A DNA stretch of 12,504 nucleotides, taken from NCBI GenBank assembly GCA_021827885.1, contig JAKAUD010000215.1, forward strand, positions 1 to 12,504, given 5' to 3'. The DNA is from Thermoplasmata archaeon (GTDB taxonomy: Archaea > Thermoplasmatota > Thermoplasmata > Thermoplasmatales > Thermoplasmataceae). This document shows positions 1 to 6,566 of the stretch, one piece after another. The notes under the pieces were generated by a model, which did no database searches, was not told where the DNA came from, and saw only the letters and a program-made list of their open reading frames with translations. The translations under genes and the position numbers were made by a program. The stretch's first letter is position 1; each line of letters begins with the position of its first letter.

Positions 1-1
1 A

Positions 2-472
2 AGTTCTTCTAATGTTCCTCAGAAAATTAGCCCGGTTCCAGTCACTATTGATGCAACGGGGCAAATTTTTGAGTCCCCAGGTGGTACAGGCCCTCATGGA
101 TCCATTGTATCATTTAGCGCCATATGCCAACATCTTGGATGTGTTCCACCAATTATAAGATACTATCCTCCAATTCAATTGCCAATCTTATCGTCTATAT
201 TACCCGGGCCGTCTTCTGACTACCCTAACGGTGTGATTCATTGTGATTGCCATGGTAGCACATACGATCCTTCAAAGGGTGCCGGAATAATTACGCATCC
301 TACTTATAAGCCTTTGCCGAATGTTATATTAGCTTGGGATCCCTCAACTGACACCTTGGCAGCAAAGAATATGAGCGGACCAACTATTTATGGAAAATCC
401 AGTGATTTATCCGGCGGCACGCCATTGTCTAATCTGCAGAAAACGCTCATGATTCAAATGAGCGTAGGATGA
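2..472 (+). CDS. Rieske [2Fe-2S] iron-sulfur protein, C-terminal part (5' end outside window)
   Basis: The reading frame is open from the left edge, so the N-terminus (presumably a membrane anchor) is missing and 156 residues are visible. Both Rieske cluster boxes are present: CQHLGC at 125-142 and CDCHGS starting at 242. In this family the first Cys and the His of box 1, and the second Cys and the His of box 2, bind the cluster, while the other two Cys form a disulfide. The protein should act on the outer membrane face, taking electrons from quinol in a cytochrome bc-type complex. The boxes are 33 residues apart, with a Pro-rich stretch between them, longer than in mitochondrial or bacterial bc1 Rieske proteins and reminiscent of archaeal SoxL/SoxF types. 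The stop overlaps the Shine-Dalgarno of the cytochrome b gene, so the two are co-transcribed. The family call is firm; the exact subfamily is not. Confidence 0.93.
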   Translation, partial: SSSNVPQKISPVPVTIDATGQIFESPGGTGPHGSIVSFSAICQHLGCVPPIIRYYPPIQLPILSSILPGPSSDYPNGVIHCDCHGSTYDPSKGAGIITHPTYKPLPNVILAWDPSTDTLAAKNMSGPTIYGKSSDLSGGTPLSNLQKTLMIQMSVG

Positions 473-477
473 GGTGA
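471..477 (+). promoter_or_regulatory. Shine-Dalgarno of the cytochrome b gene
   Basis: GAGGTGA lies 4 nt before the ATG at 482 and overlaps the Rieske stop codon (470-472). It matches the archaeal anti-Shine-Dalgarno well, fixes the cytochrome b start, and fits translational coupling of the two subunits. Confidence 0.75.
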
Positions 478-481
478 AAAA

Positions 482-2167
482 ATGGGATTTATTGATGATT
501 TAAAAAGTACGTTTAGTATTAAGAATATTCTCGGTGAAGATCCGCTTCATATTGATGATTTGCCGCTTTCCACTGTACCGGATTACATGAGGAAGAAGGG
601 TGGCTTCTGGTATTGGACAGGAGCCATGATCAGCATGGCATTTATCTATCAGGTAGTAACCGGATTGATACTTCTTTTATATTACAATCCGGCAAACGCA
701 TATGTAACAACTGAGTATTTTAAAAATAGTGTTCCATATGGCTCTCTCATTTTAACAACTCACCTTTATGGCGCCTATGCGATGATTGTTCTCGTATATA
801 TTCACATGTACAGGAATTATTTCAACGGTGCCTATAAGAAACCGCGTGAATTACAATGGGTAACAGGAGTACTTCTTCTGGCCACGACAATAGGTGTGGG
901 TTATTTTGGATACTCGATGTCGGGGGATGTTCTTTCGGTAGATGCAACTGATGTAGGAAGAGGAATTGCTTTATCTTCCCCAATAATAGGACCGTTCATT
1001 GAATCAATATTTTTTGGAAATGGCACGTCTGTTTCGCTTTTTATAAGGATGCTCGGATGGCATATCATTCTGTCTGCAGCCATAGGTGCTCTGTTTGGAT
1101 TCCATTTTTACCTCGCTGAGGCTAATGGCCTTATGCCATCTCAAAGAAGTGCGAACTATAAAGCTCCCGCTGTGGAGAAAGATCTGCCTGAACACAAGCC
1201 TTGGTATCCATATAACCTTGTTTATATGATTGAATTGGGCGCGTTTGTTTTTGGATTGATTATACTGATTCCGTCAATAATTACCGAACTTCAACTCACA
1301 ATAACTAATGCGGTTCCACCACTATTTGATCCATATCCTCAGGTTGCTCCATCAAGCCCACTGGCGGCATATGTTCCACCTTATCCTCCATGGTTTCTGC
1401 TCTTTGTCTATAAAGCAGTAGACTTCAAGATGTTTAACGCAGCAGGGGCTTTGTCCGCATTAGCTGCTTCAACCGTCTTTGGTGTTATACCTTTACTCTA
1501 TTTCCTGATCGTTCCATTTATAGATAGATCGAATGATCTGCACCCGTTGGCAAGACCATTTTTCACAGGGTTTGGAATTCTCGGTGTCGTCTATATGGCA
1601 ATTCTTTCACTTTGGGGGGCAATATCACCAGGTATACCTATTTCTACCAATGATGTTCTCGCCGTGTTTATTCCGCCTTTCATCATAGTAATGGCTGGGA
1701 TGTATATGCTTTCCAGCCTATACAAAAAAGGGTCTTTCAAGCCATCACTTAACAGAATAATAGGTTCATTCATAATATTCTTCATATTCCTTGTCATTGC
1801 AATTTTCGAATTTGCTGCATCTTTGGGGAGCATGTTTTCTGGGATAAATGCTTATAACGTAGCCTTCACAATAATATCCGGATCAGGTATGACCTTTGCT
1901 GCTCTTGGAACCATGCGCTCATCGGAAATATCCAATCTTGCAATGATAAAAGCCAAAACATTAAAGGGCTACGAGATGAGCAAGAAAACTGCCATGATAC
2001 TCTCTTCGATTATAGTGATCATATCTATGGAAATACTGTGGCTGATGCTACTCGCAAACCCCCTTAATCTTATTCAGGAAGAAGGTTTTGGAATAGGCTT
2101 GGGTATCTTGATGATCTTGATTGGAATTGAGATAAGGATCTACAGGATGGTTTATCTCCGTGAGTAA
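482..2167 (+). CDS. Cytochrome b (cytochrome bc/b6-type, quinol-oxidising subunit) with C-terminal extension
   Basis: A 561-residue polytopic membrane protein. Its four heme ligands are visible as two His pairs with 14-residue spacing: H94/H108 (THLYG...YIHMY) and H194/H208 (GWHII...GFHFY), giving the two b hemes of this family. The N-terminal heme-binding half runs to about residue 215. The Qo-site region follows at about 295-312, where the usual PEWY reads PPWF (residues 302-305). Further membrane segments occupy about 320-450 and 500-555, so the protein is longer than a typical cytochrome b of about 380-420 residues. It pairs with the upstream Rieske protein to move electrons from quinol and protons across the membrane. 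The start is set by a Shine-Dalgarno at 471-477. The end overlaps the next gene by 8 nt. The call is certain at family level; the electron acceptor is unknown. Confidence 0.95.
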   Translation: MGFIDDLKSTFSIKNILGEDPLHIDDLPLSTVPDYMRKKGGFWYWTGAMISMAFIYQVVTGLILLLYYNPANAYVTTEYFKNSVPYGSLILTTHLYGAYAMIVLVYIHMYRNYFNGAYKKPRELQWVTGVLLLATTIGVGYFGYSMSGDVLSVDATDVGRGIALSSPIIGPFIESIFFGNGTSVSLFIRMLGWHIILSAAIGALFGFHFYLAEANGLMPSQRSANYKAPAVEKDLPEHKPWYPYNLVYMIELGAFVFGLIILIPSIITELQLTITNAVPPLFDPYPQVAPSSPLAAYVPPYPPWFLLFVYKAVDFKMFNAAGALSALAASTVFGVIPLLYFLIVPFIDRSNDLHPLARPFFTGFGILGVVYMAILSLWGAISPGIPISTNDVLAVFIPPFIIVMAGMYMLSSLYKKGSFKPSLNRIIGSFIIFFIFLVIAIFEFAASLGSMFSGINAYNVAFTIISGSGMTFAALGTMRSSEISNLAMIKAKTLKGYEMSKKTAMILSSIIVIISMEILWLMLLANPLNLIQEEGFGIGLGILMILIGIEIRIYRMVYLRE

Positions 2168-2843
2168 TCTCAGGGTAAGCGGTTTCAGCTACATAACGTT
2201 CTGGCAGGAAGATTCCATAGGGCTGATAGTCTTAAAATCCGATAAGAATGGAAATATTAGAACGTCGACATTCAGTGAATTAATGCAGGCACTTGCTTTG
2301 GCTGCGGCCGACGAAAAAGTGAAATACATTGCAATAACTGGAATGAATTCCTTCTTTGCAAAGGATTTATATCTCAAGCCTGAAGAATCTATAGTGGATT
2401 CTCTGGAAACGATGCTATCATTTTCTCTCTTTTCTTCCGGCGTTCAAAAGCCAGTGGTTTCCCTTATCAATGGTGATGCCTTGAACATAGGCTATGAAAT
2501 AGCTCTCTTAACGGATCTGGTTATCTCATCAGAAAAAGCCCGATGTGGATTCCAAAAAGATTATAAGTGCCTGATGGGCGGAACTATCGCAAGAAGAAGA
2601 TTTTATGATCCAGGGATATCGAATGCGGAGAAAAACAAAAATTCTGACATCGTAATAGAAGGGATAGATTTCCTCGGTCAAGCTAAGGATTTCTTGCTTA
2701 ATAAATTACGAACTAACATTTTCACGGAAAGAGCTGCATTCAGATGGGATATTAAAGAGCGAATAATGGAAGAGCAAATCAGCTTTTTGAAGGAATATAT
2801 ATCAAAGCCGAAATTGAAGGATAGCAATCTAACCCAGAGCTGA
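2160..2843 (+). CDS. Degenerate crotonase-fold (enoyl-CoA hydratase/isomerase-like) protein
   Basis: 227 residues, starting at GTG 2160 inside the end of the cytochrome b gene (8-nt overlap), so probably translated by coupling. The recognisable core is residues 97-132: KPVVSLINGDAL, then NIGYEIALLTDL and a SSEKARCGF segment, matching the crotonase pattern KPVIAAVNG-AxGGGxELAL-CD-RIAS--A-FG. The first half also resembles the family (beta strands at 20-26 and 56-61, then FFAKDLYL at 65-72 in place of the A-F-S-A-G-x-D-L oxyanion loop). The Gly-rich oxyanion residues are partly lost (NIG instead of GGG; no Gly in the first loop), and the usual active-site Glu residues are not evident. The C-terminal trimerisation helix region is short. 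Either it has a different substrate or it is a non-catalytic partner. The family call is moderate; function is unknown. Confidence 0.68.
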   Translation: MSNLRVSGFSYITFWQEDSIGLIVLKSDKNGNIRTSTFSELMQALALAAADEKVKYIAITGMNSFFAKDLYLKPEESIVDSLETMLSFSLFSSGVQKPVVSLINGDALNIGYEIALLTDLVISSEKARCGFQKDYKCLMGGTIARRRFYDPGISNAEKNKNSDIVIEGIDFLGQAKDFLLNKLRTNIFTERAAFRWDIKERIMEEQISFLKEYISKPKLKDSNLTQS

Positions 2844-2847
2844 TAAT

Positions 2848-2857
2848 TATATTTTTA
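2848..2857 (+). terminator. Possible oligo-T terminator after the Rieske-cytochrome b cluster
   Basis: The sequence just after the crotonase-like stop reads TATATTTTTA. An oligo-T run without a strong hairpin is a common euryarchaeal termination signal. The evidence is weak in AT-rich DNA. Confidence 0.35.
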
Positions 2858-2921
2858 GGAAAGATTGGAGAGAACTTGGAATTGCCTGATTCGTTTATTT
2901 CCATTATTAAATTTAACTCAA

Positions 2922-2932
2922 AAAATATTTAA
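2922..2932 (+). promoter_or_regulatory. TATA-box promoter of the SDR gene
   Basis: AAAATATTTAA is centred about 27 nt before the ATG at 2954, the distance expected between a TATA box and the transcription start. There is no Shine-Dalgarno before this ATG, which fits a leaderless transcript. Confidence 0.6.
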
Positions 2933-2953
2933 GTTAATCGAAAATAAACTATC

Positions 2954-3709
2954 ATGGAGAAAGTAAAACCGTTAAGCGTTCTTGTCACAGGCGGAACTAG
3001 AGGAATTGGAAGGGCAATATCGTTGAAAATGGCAGAAGAAGGGTACGATATTATCGCAGTATACAGAAATAAAGACTTGAAAATTAAGGAATTGTCATCA
3101 AAGATCAACGGCATGGGAAGAACATGCACACTTTATAAGACAGATCTTACCAATGAGAGTGAACGGTTGAAGCTGATTGATGAACTTAGAAATAGCAACG
3201 TTCAACTGAAGGCTTTGGTAAACAATGCAGGATTGGGAAGAAGCGAAACCCTTGATTCAGTCGATATAGAATCATGGGACAAGGTCATCAGGCTTAATGA
3301 AACGGTACCTCTTTTAATGGCACGAGATCTTCACAACCTCATAAAGGATGGAGGATCCATAATAAATATTGGATCCTTGAGGGGCGTGATCCCATCTACT
3401 GACCTGCTTTCGTACCAGGCCTCGAAAGCTTCACTTATTCAAATAACCAGAGCCCTTGCAAAGACCCTTGCTCCAAAAATAAGGGTAAATTCTATTGTAT
3501 GCGGATGGATTAGAACAGATATGACCAAGGGGTTGCACACAGACGATAACATGATGAAGTTAATCGAGTCGTGGACACCTATGGAAAGATGGGGTGAACC
3601 TGAAGATGTATCTGAAATGGCAAGTTTTTTAATATCAAATAAAGCCTCATTTATTACTGGACAGGGATTTGTTTTAGACGGTGGAGTCAGCCTGCTGAAA
3701 AATATTTAG
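2954..3709 (+). CDS. Short-chain dehydrogenase/reductase (SDR, FabG-like)
   Basis: 251 residues, the usual length of a classical SDR. The dinucleotide-binding motif TGGTRGIG is at 12-19, NNAG at 90-93, and the catalytic tetrad is N115, S141, Y154 and K158 (YQASK), with the S-to-Y and Y-to-K spacings of 13 and 4 found in FabG. The C-terminal ITGQGFVLDGG at 234-244 is also typical. The enzyme should be a cytoplasmic NAD(P)H-dependent oxidoreductase. The fold and chemistry are sure, but the substrate (3-oxoacyl thioester, sugar or other alcohol) cannot be read from the sequence. Arg at residue 38 (VYRNK), after the second beta strand, suggests but does not prove NADP(H) preference. The gene has its own TATA box and stands between the respiratory cluster and a convergent peptidase gene. 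Confidence 0.9.
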   Translation: MEKVKPLSVLVTGGTRGIGRAISLKMAEEGYDIIAVYRNKDLKIKELSSKINGMGRTCTLYKTDLTNESERLKLIDELRNSNVQLKALVNNAGLGRSETLDSVDIESWDKVIRLNETVPLLMARDLHNLIKDGGSIINIGSLRGVIPSTDLLSYQASKASLIQITRALAKTLAPKIRVNSIVCGWIRTDMTKGLHTDDNMMKLIESWTPMERWGEPEDVSEMASFLISNKASFITGQGFVLDGGVSLLKNI

Positions 3710-3712
3710 ATA

Positions 3713-3742
3713 AAAAAATTTTTTGAGTGATTAATTTCACTC
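3713..3742. terminator. Bidirectional terminator between convergent SDR and peptidase genes
   Basis: An A7/T6 run at 3713-3724 is followed by the perfect inverted repeat GAGTGA (3725-3730), loop TTAATT, TCACTC (3737-3742). The plus strand offers a T-run after the SDR stop at 3709, and the minus strand has the hairpin then a T-run after the peptidase. The peptidase stop codon (3737-3739) is inside the hairpin arm. Confidence 0.55.
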
Positions 3743-4567
3743 ATAATTCACTGAAAAACTTGTTCCATCGCTTGTAAGTGCTGATGGCTGCGCATAAAGA
3801 GCTCCACTTGATGTTGTCATTGTTATGCTCTCATATGGTAATGAGCCCAATGGTGCACTTACGCCGTTTATGGTTGCGTAATTTGTTCCGGATATGGATG
3901 TGTAGTCTGAGCCATAATAGGCCGTTCCAAAGTTAGCCAGTGAACTCAACTGCCCTCCGATTTCAGGTCTCTCCTCAATCCATTCTGCTGAAAGCATGCT
4001 GGATTTATATGTAACCTGAATGAAGAAGTGTTCATTTTGCGTGGTGTCATTGAGATATATGTTCCAGTACTGGCTGTGATGCGGTGCTACACCAGCATAA
4101 ACTATTCCGGATGATATTACATCCCCTGGGCTTACCGAGAATCCGCTTATTGGGGTTTCAGCTGCAGGCAACATCTCATACCATGCGCTGTACTGGGCGG
4201 AACCAGAGGAGTAATCAGATTCTGTTCCTGTTTGAATAAGAGTCCTGTCGTGAGAGAAAAATCCGCCTATCCCAATCCACTGTGATGAATAAGTAGAGCT
4301 GGACGAAGATGATACAGACTGTACTTTCCACGAGCCTGTAATTCCAGTTACTACATGTGCGGGGCTGTTAAAGTTTGATGCTGCTACATACCCAGCCCAG
4401 TTTGTGGATGAAGTCGTTCCAGAGGAACTGGATACTACTTTTCCAAAGTGCAATGAACTCCCGCTTTGTGCTGCTATTGACGGAACTGCGACTACCATTA
4501 GAGATAGTACAAATAACGCAGCTAGCACTACGGCTTTCGCTCCTTTTGTATTTATTTCGTTTTTCAC
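3737..4567 (-). CDS. Secreted glutamic peptidase, family G1 (eqolisin-like)
   Basis: 276 residues. A signal peptide is clear: basic start, hydrophobic core at about 11-29, then small residues (cleavage probably near IAAQ, 31-34). A Ser/Thr-rich linker follows, then the beta-sandwich domain with NWAGY at 56-60. The catalytic Gln and Glu of the family are recognisable: Q96 in SSQWIGIGG and E195 in SAEWIEERP, matching Gln53 and Glu136 of scytalidoglutamic peptidase. Fungal family members work at strongly acid pH, which fits an acidophile feeding on external protein. The mature part is rich in Ser, Thr, Tyr and Gly and poor in Lys, as expected for an acid-exposed protein. No C-terminal membrane anchor is present, so it should be released. 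The start is GTG 4567, with a TATA-like box about 24 nt upstream and no Shine-Dalgarno. Confidence 0.88.
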   Translation of the reverse strand: MKNEINTKGAKAVVLAALFVLSLMVVAVPSIAAQSGSSLHFGKVVSSSSGTTSSTNWAGYVAASNFNSPAHVVTGITGSWKVQSVSSSSSSTYSSQWIGIGGFFSHDRTLIQTGTESDYSSGSAQYSAWYEMLPAAETPISGFSVSPGDVISSGIVYAGVAPHHSQYWNIYLNDTTQNEHFFIQVTYKSSMLSAEWIEERPEIGGQLSSLANFGTAYYGSDYTSISGTNYATINGVSAPLGSLPYESITMTTSSGALYAQPSALTSDGTSFSVNYE

Positions 4568-4583
4568 AAAATATAAACGGGTG

Positions 4584-4597
4584 TTTAATATTTAAAA
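4584..4597 (-). promoter_or_regulatory. TATA-like promoter of the glutamic peptidase gene
   Basis: On the minus strand the sequence reads TTTTAAATATTAAA, centred about 24 nt before the GTG at 4567. Spacing agrees with a leaderless transcript. Other AT-rich stretches nearby make the exact box uncertain. Confidence 0.5.
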
Positions 4598-4616
4598 TTT
4601 TATAATGATGAAAAAC

Positions 4617-4806
4617 GTATAAATACCGATATTCCGCACGGAAATAAGAGTATATGGTTGATAATTCAATTTCAATTCCTGCAAACGCGGAAACGATGTG
4701 CCTTTATTCTTTGCGCTAAAACGAGCTGATATAATTTATTTACGACGATTGAACGGGCTTCAATCTGCTCGTGTGGAGGTCTATTCATAACATTATTTTC
4801 AAATTT
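4617..4806 (+). ncRNA. Candidate structured small RNA or regulatory hairpin in the divergent intergenic region
   Basis: The 313-base region 4568-4880 has no convincing gene. It holds a good TATA-like box, GTATAAATAC (4617-4626), pointing right with no real ORF after it. Downstream is a two-part hairpin: ACGAGC (4721-4726) pairs with GCTCGT (4767-4772), and inside it GATTGAA (4747-4753) pairs with TTCAATC (4759-4765) around a CGGGC loop. A T-rich TTATTTT at 4793-4799 could end a transcript. This suggests a transcript of roughly 150 nt starting near 4645. No known RNA family was recognised and the call is inference; it could also be a chance hairpin in an upstream regulatory region. Confidence 0.3.
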
Positions 4807-4850
4807 GAGACGCTGGTGGGAAAAAGAAATATCTTGGAAATGAATAAACA

Positions 4851-4860
4851 GAATTATAAG
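4851..4860 (+). promoter_or_regulatory. TATA-box promoter of the aIF2-beta operon
   Basis: GAATTATAAG is centred about 26 nt before the ATG at 4881. There is no Shine-Dalgarno before this start, consistent with a leaderless first gene of an operon. Confidence 0.55.
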
Positions 4861-4880
4861 GCTAATCGAAATTTTGTACA

Positions 4881-5507
4881 ATGGCAAAAGATGAGTATGA
4901 AAGTCTTCTTGATAAATCCTCAGATATTCTATCCAAATCGAATATAAGCGAAGAACGGTTGAAAATCCCTGAACCAAATCTTATTAGGGAGGGGAAAGTG
5001 ACTATAATTCGAAATTTCATGGATATGGTCGACCTTATAAATCGTGATCCAAAACATATAATGAAGTACCTGATGAAGGAATTTGGAATTGGCCTAAATC
5101 TTGATGGAAAGCGATTGATTATAAACAAAAAGGTTTCGTTGGAGGAGTTTGCATCAAAAATAGAGCAATATCTCAATGTATATGTGAGATGTTATGAGTG
5201 TAATTCACCTGATACTGAAATAAAGAAGGTTGGAAGAACAAACGTTATAGAATGCAAGGCTTGCGGCGCGCAGCATCCGATAAATATGTCCAGGGAATTG
5301 CTTGGAAACGAGGCAGACATAGAGGAAGGAAAAAAGTACGTCGTTCAGATTTCTGAGATAGGCAGATCGGGAGAAGGAAGAACAAATTATAGGGGATACC
5401 ACATCTTTGTTCCAGGAGTCAAGAAAGGAGAAAGCGTAAGGATACTCATAAAGAAGATCAAGGATGGCACGGCAATAGGGGAAGTTATTGAGCGAATCAA
5501 CAAGTGA
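4881..5507 (+). CDS. Translation initiation factor aIF2 subunit beta with C-terminal TRAM domain
   Basis: 208 residues. The central aIF2-beta/eIF5-type domain is at about 30-100 (RNFMDMVDLINRDPKHIMKYL, GLNLDGKRLIINKKV). A zinc ribbon follows with C104/C107 and C125/C128 (CYEC...CKAC). Residues about 148-206 form an added TRAM domain: EGKKYVVQISEIGRSGEG, then the VPGVKKGESVRILI pattern. aIF2-beta is part of the heterotrimer that brings initiator tRNA to the ribosome; TRAM is a small RNA-binding beta-barrel domain. Typical aIF2-beta is about 140 residues, so the fusion is real extra length; to my knowledge such fusions occur in Thermoplasma relatives. It is the first gene of a three-gene operon with a PIN nuclease and riboflavin kinase, and overlaps the next gene by 20 nt. 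Confidence 0.93.
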   Translation: MAKDEYESLLDKSSDILSKSNISEERLKIPEPNLIREGKVTIIRNFMDMVDLINRDPKHIMKYLMKEFGIGLNLDGKRLIINKKVSLEEFASKIEQYLNVYVRCYECNSPDTEIKKVGRTNVIECKACGAQHPINMSRELLGNEADIEEGKKYVVQISEIGRSGEGRTNYRGYHIFVPGVKKGESVRILIKKIKDGTAIGEVIERINK

Positions 5508-5862
5508 TAAAGAAATAGTTGTCGACACAAATGCCCTGATATACTCAATAAAACACAGCGTCAATTTGAAGTACGAAGCTGGGAAAATATCGGGAATCAC
5601 ACAAATTACAATTTTGGAATGCGTCAAGAGCGAGTTGGTGGGGCTTTCCAAGAGAAATATGTATGCATTGCTAGCGCTCAAGGAAATTGAACCTCTGAAG
5701 GCAATTCCATCTGAAGGAGGAGGAGATGAATGCGTCTTGAAGTACGCCTTGAGGAAACAGTGTGCAATCATAACCAATGATCGGGGTCTAATAGCCATAG
5801 CGAAGGAAAAGAATCTTACAGTGTTTACCATATCAGGTGGCAGGAAGTTGAGATATGCCTGA
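5488..5862 (+). CDS. PIN-domain nuclease (Fcf1-like / VapC9-like, stand-alone archaeal type)
   Basis: 124 residues, nearly all PIN domain. The acidic metal-binding residues are visible: D13 in VVDTNAL, E44 in TILE, D80 in GGGDECVLKYA, and D98 in ITNDRGL. The arrangement, including the C-terminal LTVFTISGGRKLRY strand, resembles the archaeal group related to eukaryotic Fcf1/Utp24, an rRNA-processing endonuclease. No VapB-like antitoxin gene is adjacent, so a toxin-antitoxin role is unlikely here. The start must be TTG 5488, because the domain begins at residue 10 and the next in-frame ATG is inside it. This start lies 20 nt inside the aIF2-beta gene. Co-transcription with a translation factor fits a job in ribosome or RNA maturation, but that is inference. 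Confidence 0.82.
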   Translation: MSESTSDKEIVVDTNALIYSIKHSVNLKYEAGKISGITQITILECVKSELVGLSKRNMYALLALKEIEPLKAIPSEGGGDECVLKYALRKQCAIITNDRGLIAIAKEKNLTVFTISGGRKLRYA

Positions 5863-6553
5863 AAACTCATTAGATAAATTGTCCCGGGGCGAGAGAAATA
5901 GGATATATGATGGATTAAAGGCAATTCTCTCACTTTCAAATGGAGAGAAGAGGGCAAGACTTTACTCCGGTTCTCTTGCCCTGTTTATGGGAATAAGCCA
6001 ACAATCAGCATCCAAGCTTATTCTTGATATGAACCGGACGGGTGTGATAATTAGGCATATGGACGGAAAGATCCAATCTATTGAGGTATCAGAGCTTGGA
6101 AGAGATCTTTTATTTGAAGAATATTCGTTACTTTCAGGTTTATTGGGAGTAAAAGATAAAATAATGATTTCCGGCGTTGTGCAGAGCGGAATGGGGGAGG
6201 GAAGATATTATGTATCCAGGAAACCCTATGTTATCCAATTTCAGGAGAGGCTGGGATTCATTCCCTATATGGGCACTCTTAACATAAAAGTAGATTCATC
6301 AGAGGAAGTTTCCTTAAGGAGAATCCGGGGATATTCAGGCATCAAGATAGATGGCTTTGCTACTGATGACAGAACTTTCGGACCGGTGAAGGCTTTTATG
6401 GGGACGATTTCAGGCATAAAGTGTGCAATAATATTCCCAGAGAGATCAGTCTATAGAGATGTGATAGAGATCATATCTGAAGAGTTCCTTAGAGAAAAAC
6501 TGAAACTCAGCGATGGTGAAAAAGTGCAGCTTAATGTGGACGTTTCAAATTGA
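5855..6553 (+). CDS. ribK: CTP-dependent riboflavin kinase with N-terminal winged HTH domain
   Basis: 232 residues in two parts. Residues about 10-92 form a winged helix-turn-helix (ALFMGISQQSASKLILDM with a following wing), usually a DNA-binding fold. Residues about 103-231 form the archaeal riboflavin kinase domain (formerly DUF120): GVVQSGMGEGRYYVS at 107-121, LGFIPYMGTLNIKV at 133-146, RGYSGIKIDGF at 158-168, then the C-terminal REKLKLSDGEKVQLNV. Family members make FMN from riboflavin using CTP, not ATP. The HTH suggests the protein may also sense flavin and regulate genes, as proposed for fused members; not shown here. The ATG at 5855 overlaps the PIN stop by 8 nt (ATGCCTGA). The stop at 6551-6553 lies in a palindrome shared with the convergent gene. 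Confidence 0.92.
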   Translation: MPENSLDKLSRGERNRIYDGLKAILSLSNGEKRARLYSGSLALFMGISQQSASKLILDMNRTGVIIRHMDGKIQSIEVSELGRDLLFEEYSLLSGLLGVKDKIMISGVVQSGMGEGRYYVSRKPYVIQFQERLGFIPYMGTLNIKVDSSEEVSLRRIRGYSGIKIDGFATDDRTFGPVKAFMGTISGIKCAIIFPERSVYRDVIEIISEEFLREKLKLSDGEKVQLNVDVSN

Positions 6554-6566
6554 AACGTCTATTTTT
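6539..6566 (+). terminator. 21-bp palindrome plus T-run holding the stop codons of two convergent genes
   Basis: Arm GACGTTTCAA (6539-6548), one central base, and arm TTGAAACGTC (6550-6559) are perfectly complementary, followed on the plus strand by T5 (6562-6566). The TGA stops of ribK (6551-6553) and the opposite gene (6547-6545) sit in opposite arms. It is likely a terminator for ribK and perhaps for both strands, though only the plus strand has a clear T-run. Confidence 0.65.

Noticed and set aside
4605..4611. ATGATGA, matching the C box of C/D guide RNAs
   Set aside because: No CTGA D box at a proper distance and no C'/D' pair; a chance match.
4654..4719. A 21-codon ORF about 32 nt after the TATA-like box in the intergenic region
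   Set aside because: It is very short, has no recognisable feature, and the hairpin after it fits an RNA better; not enough to call a gene.
5205..5957. A 250-residue open frame on the minus strand opposite aIF2-beta, the PIN gene and ribK
   Set aside because: The plus-strand genes have clear domains; the opposite frame is Ser/Phe/Leu-rich with no motif and is a codon-bias shadow.
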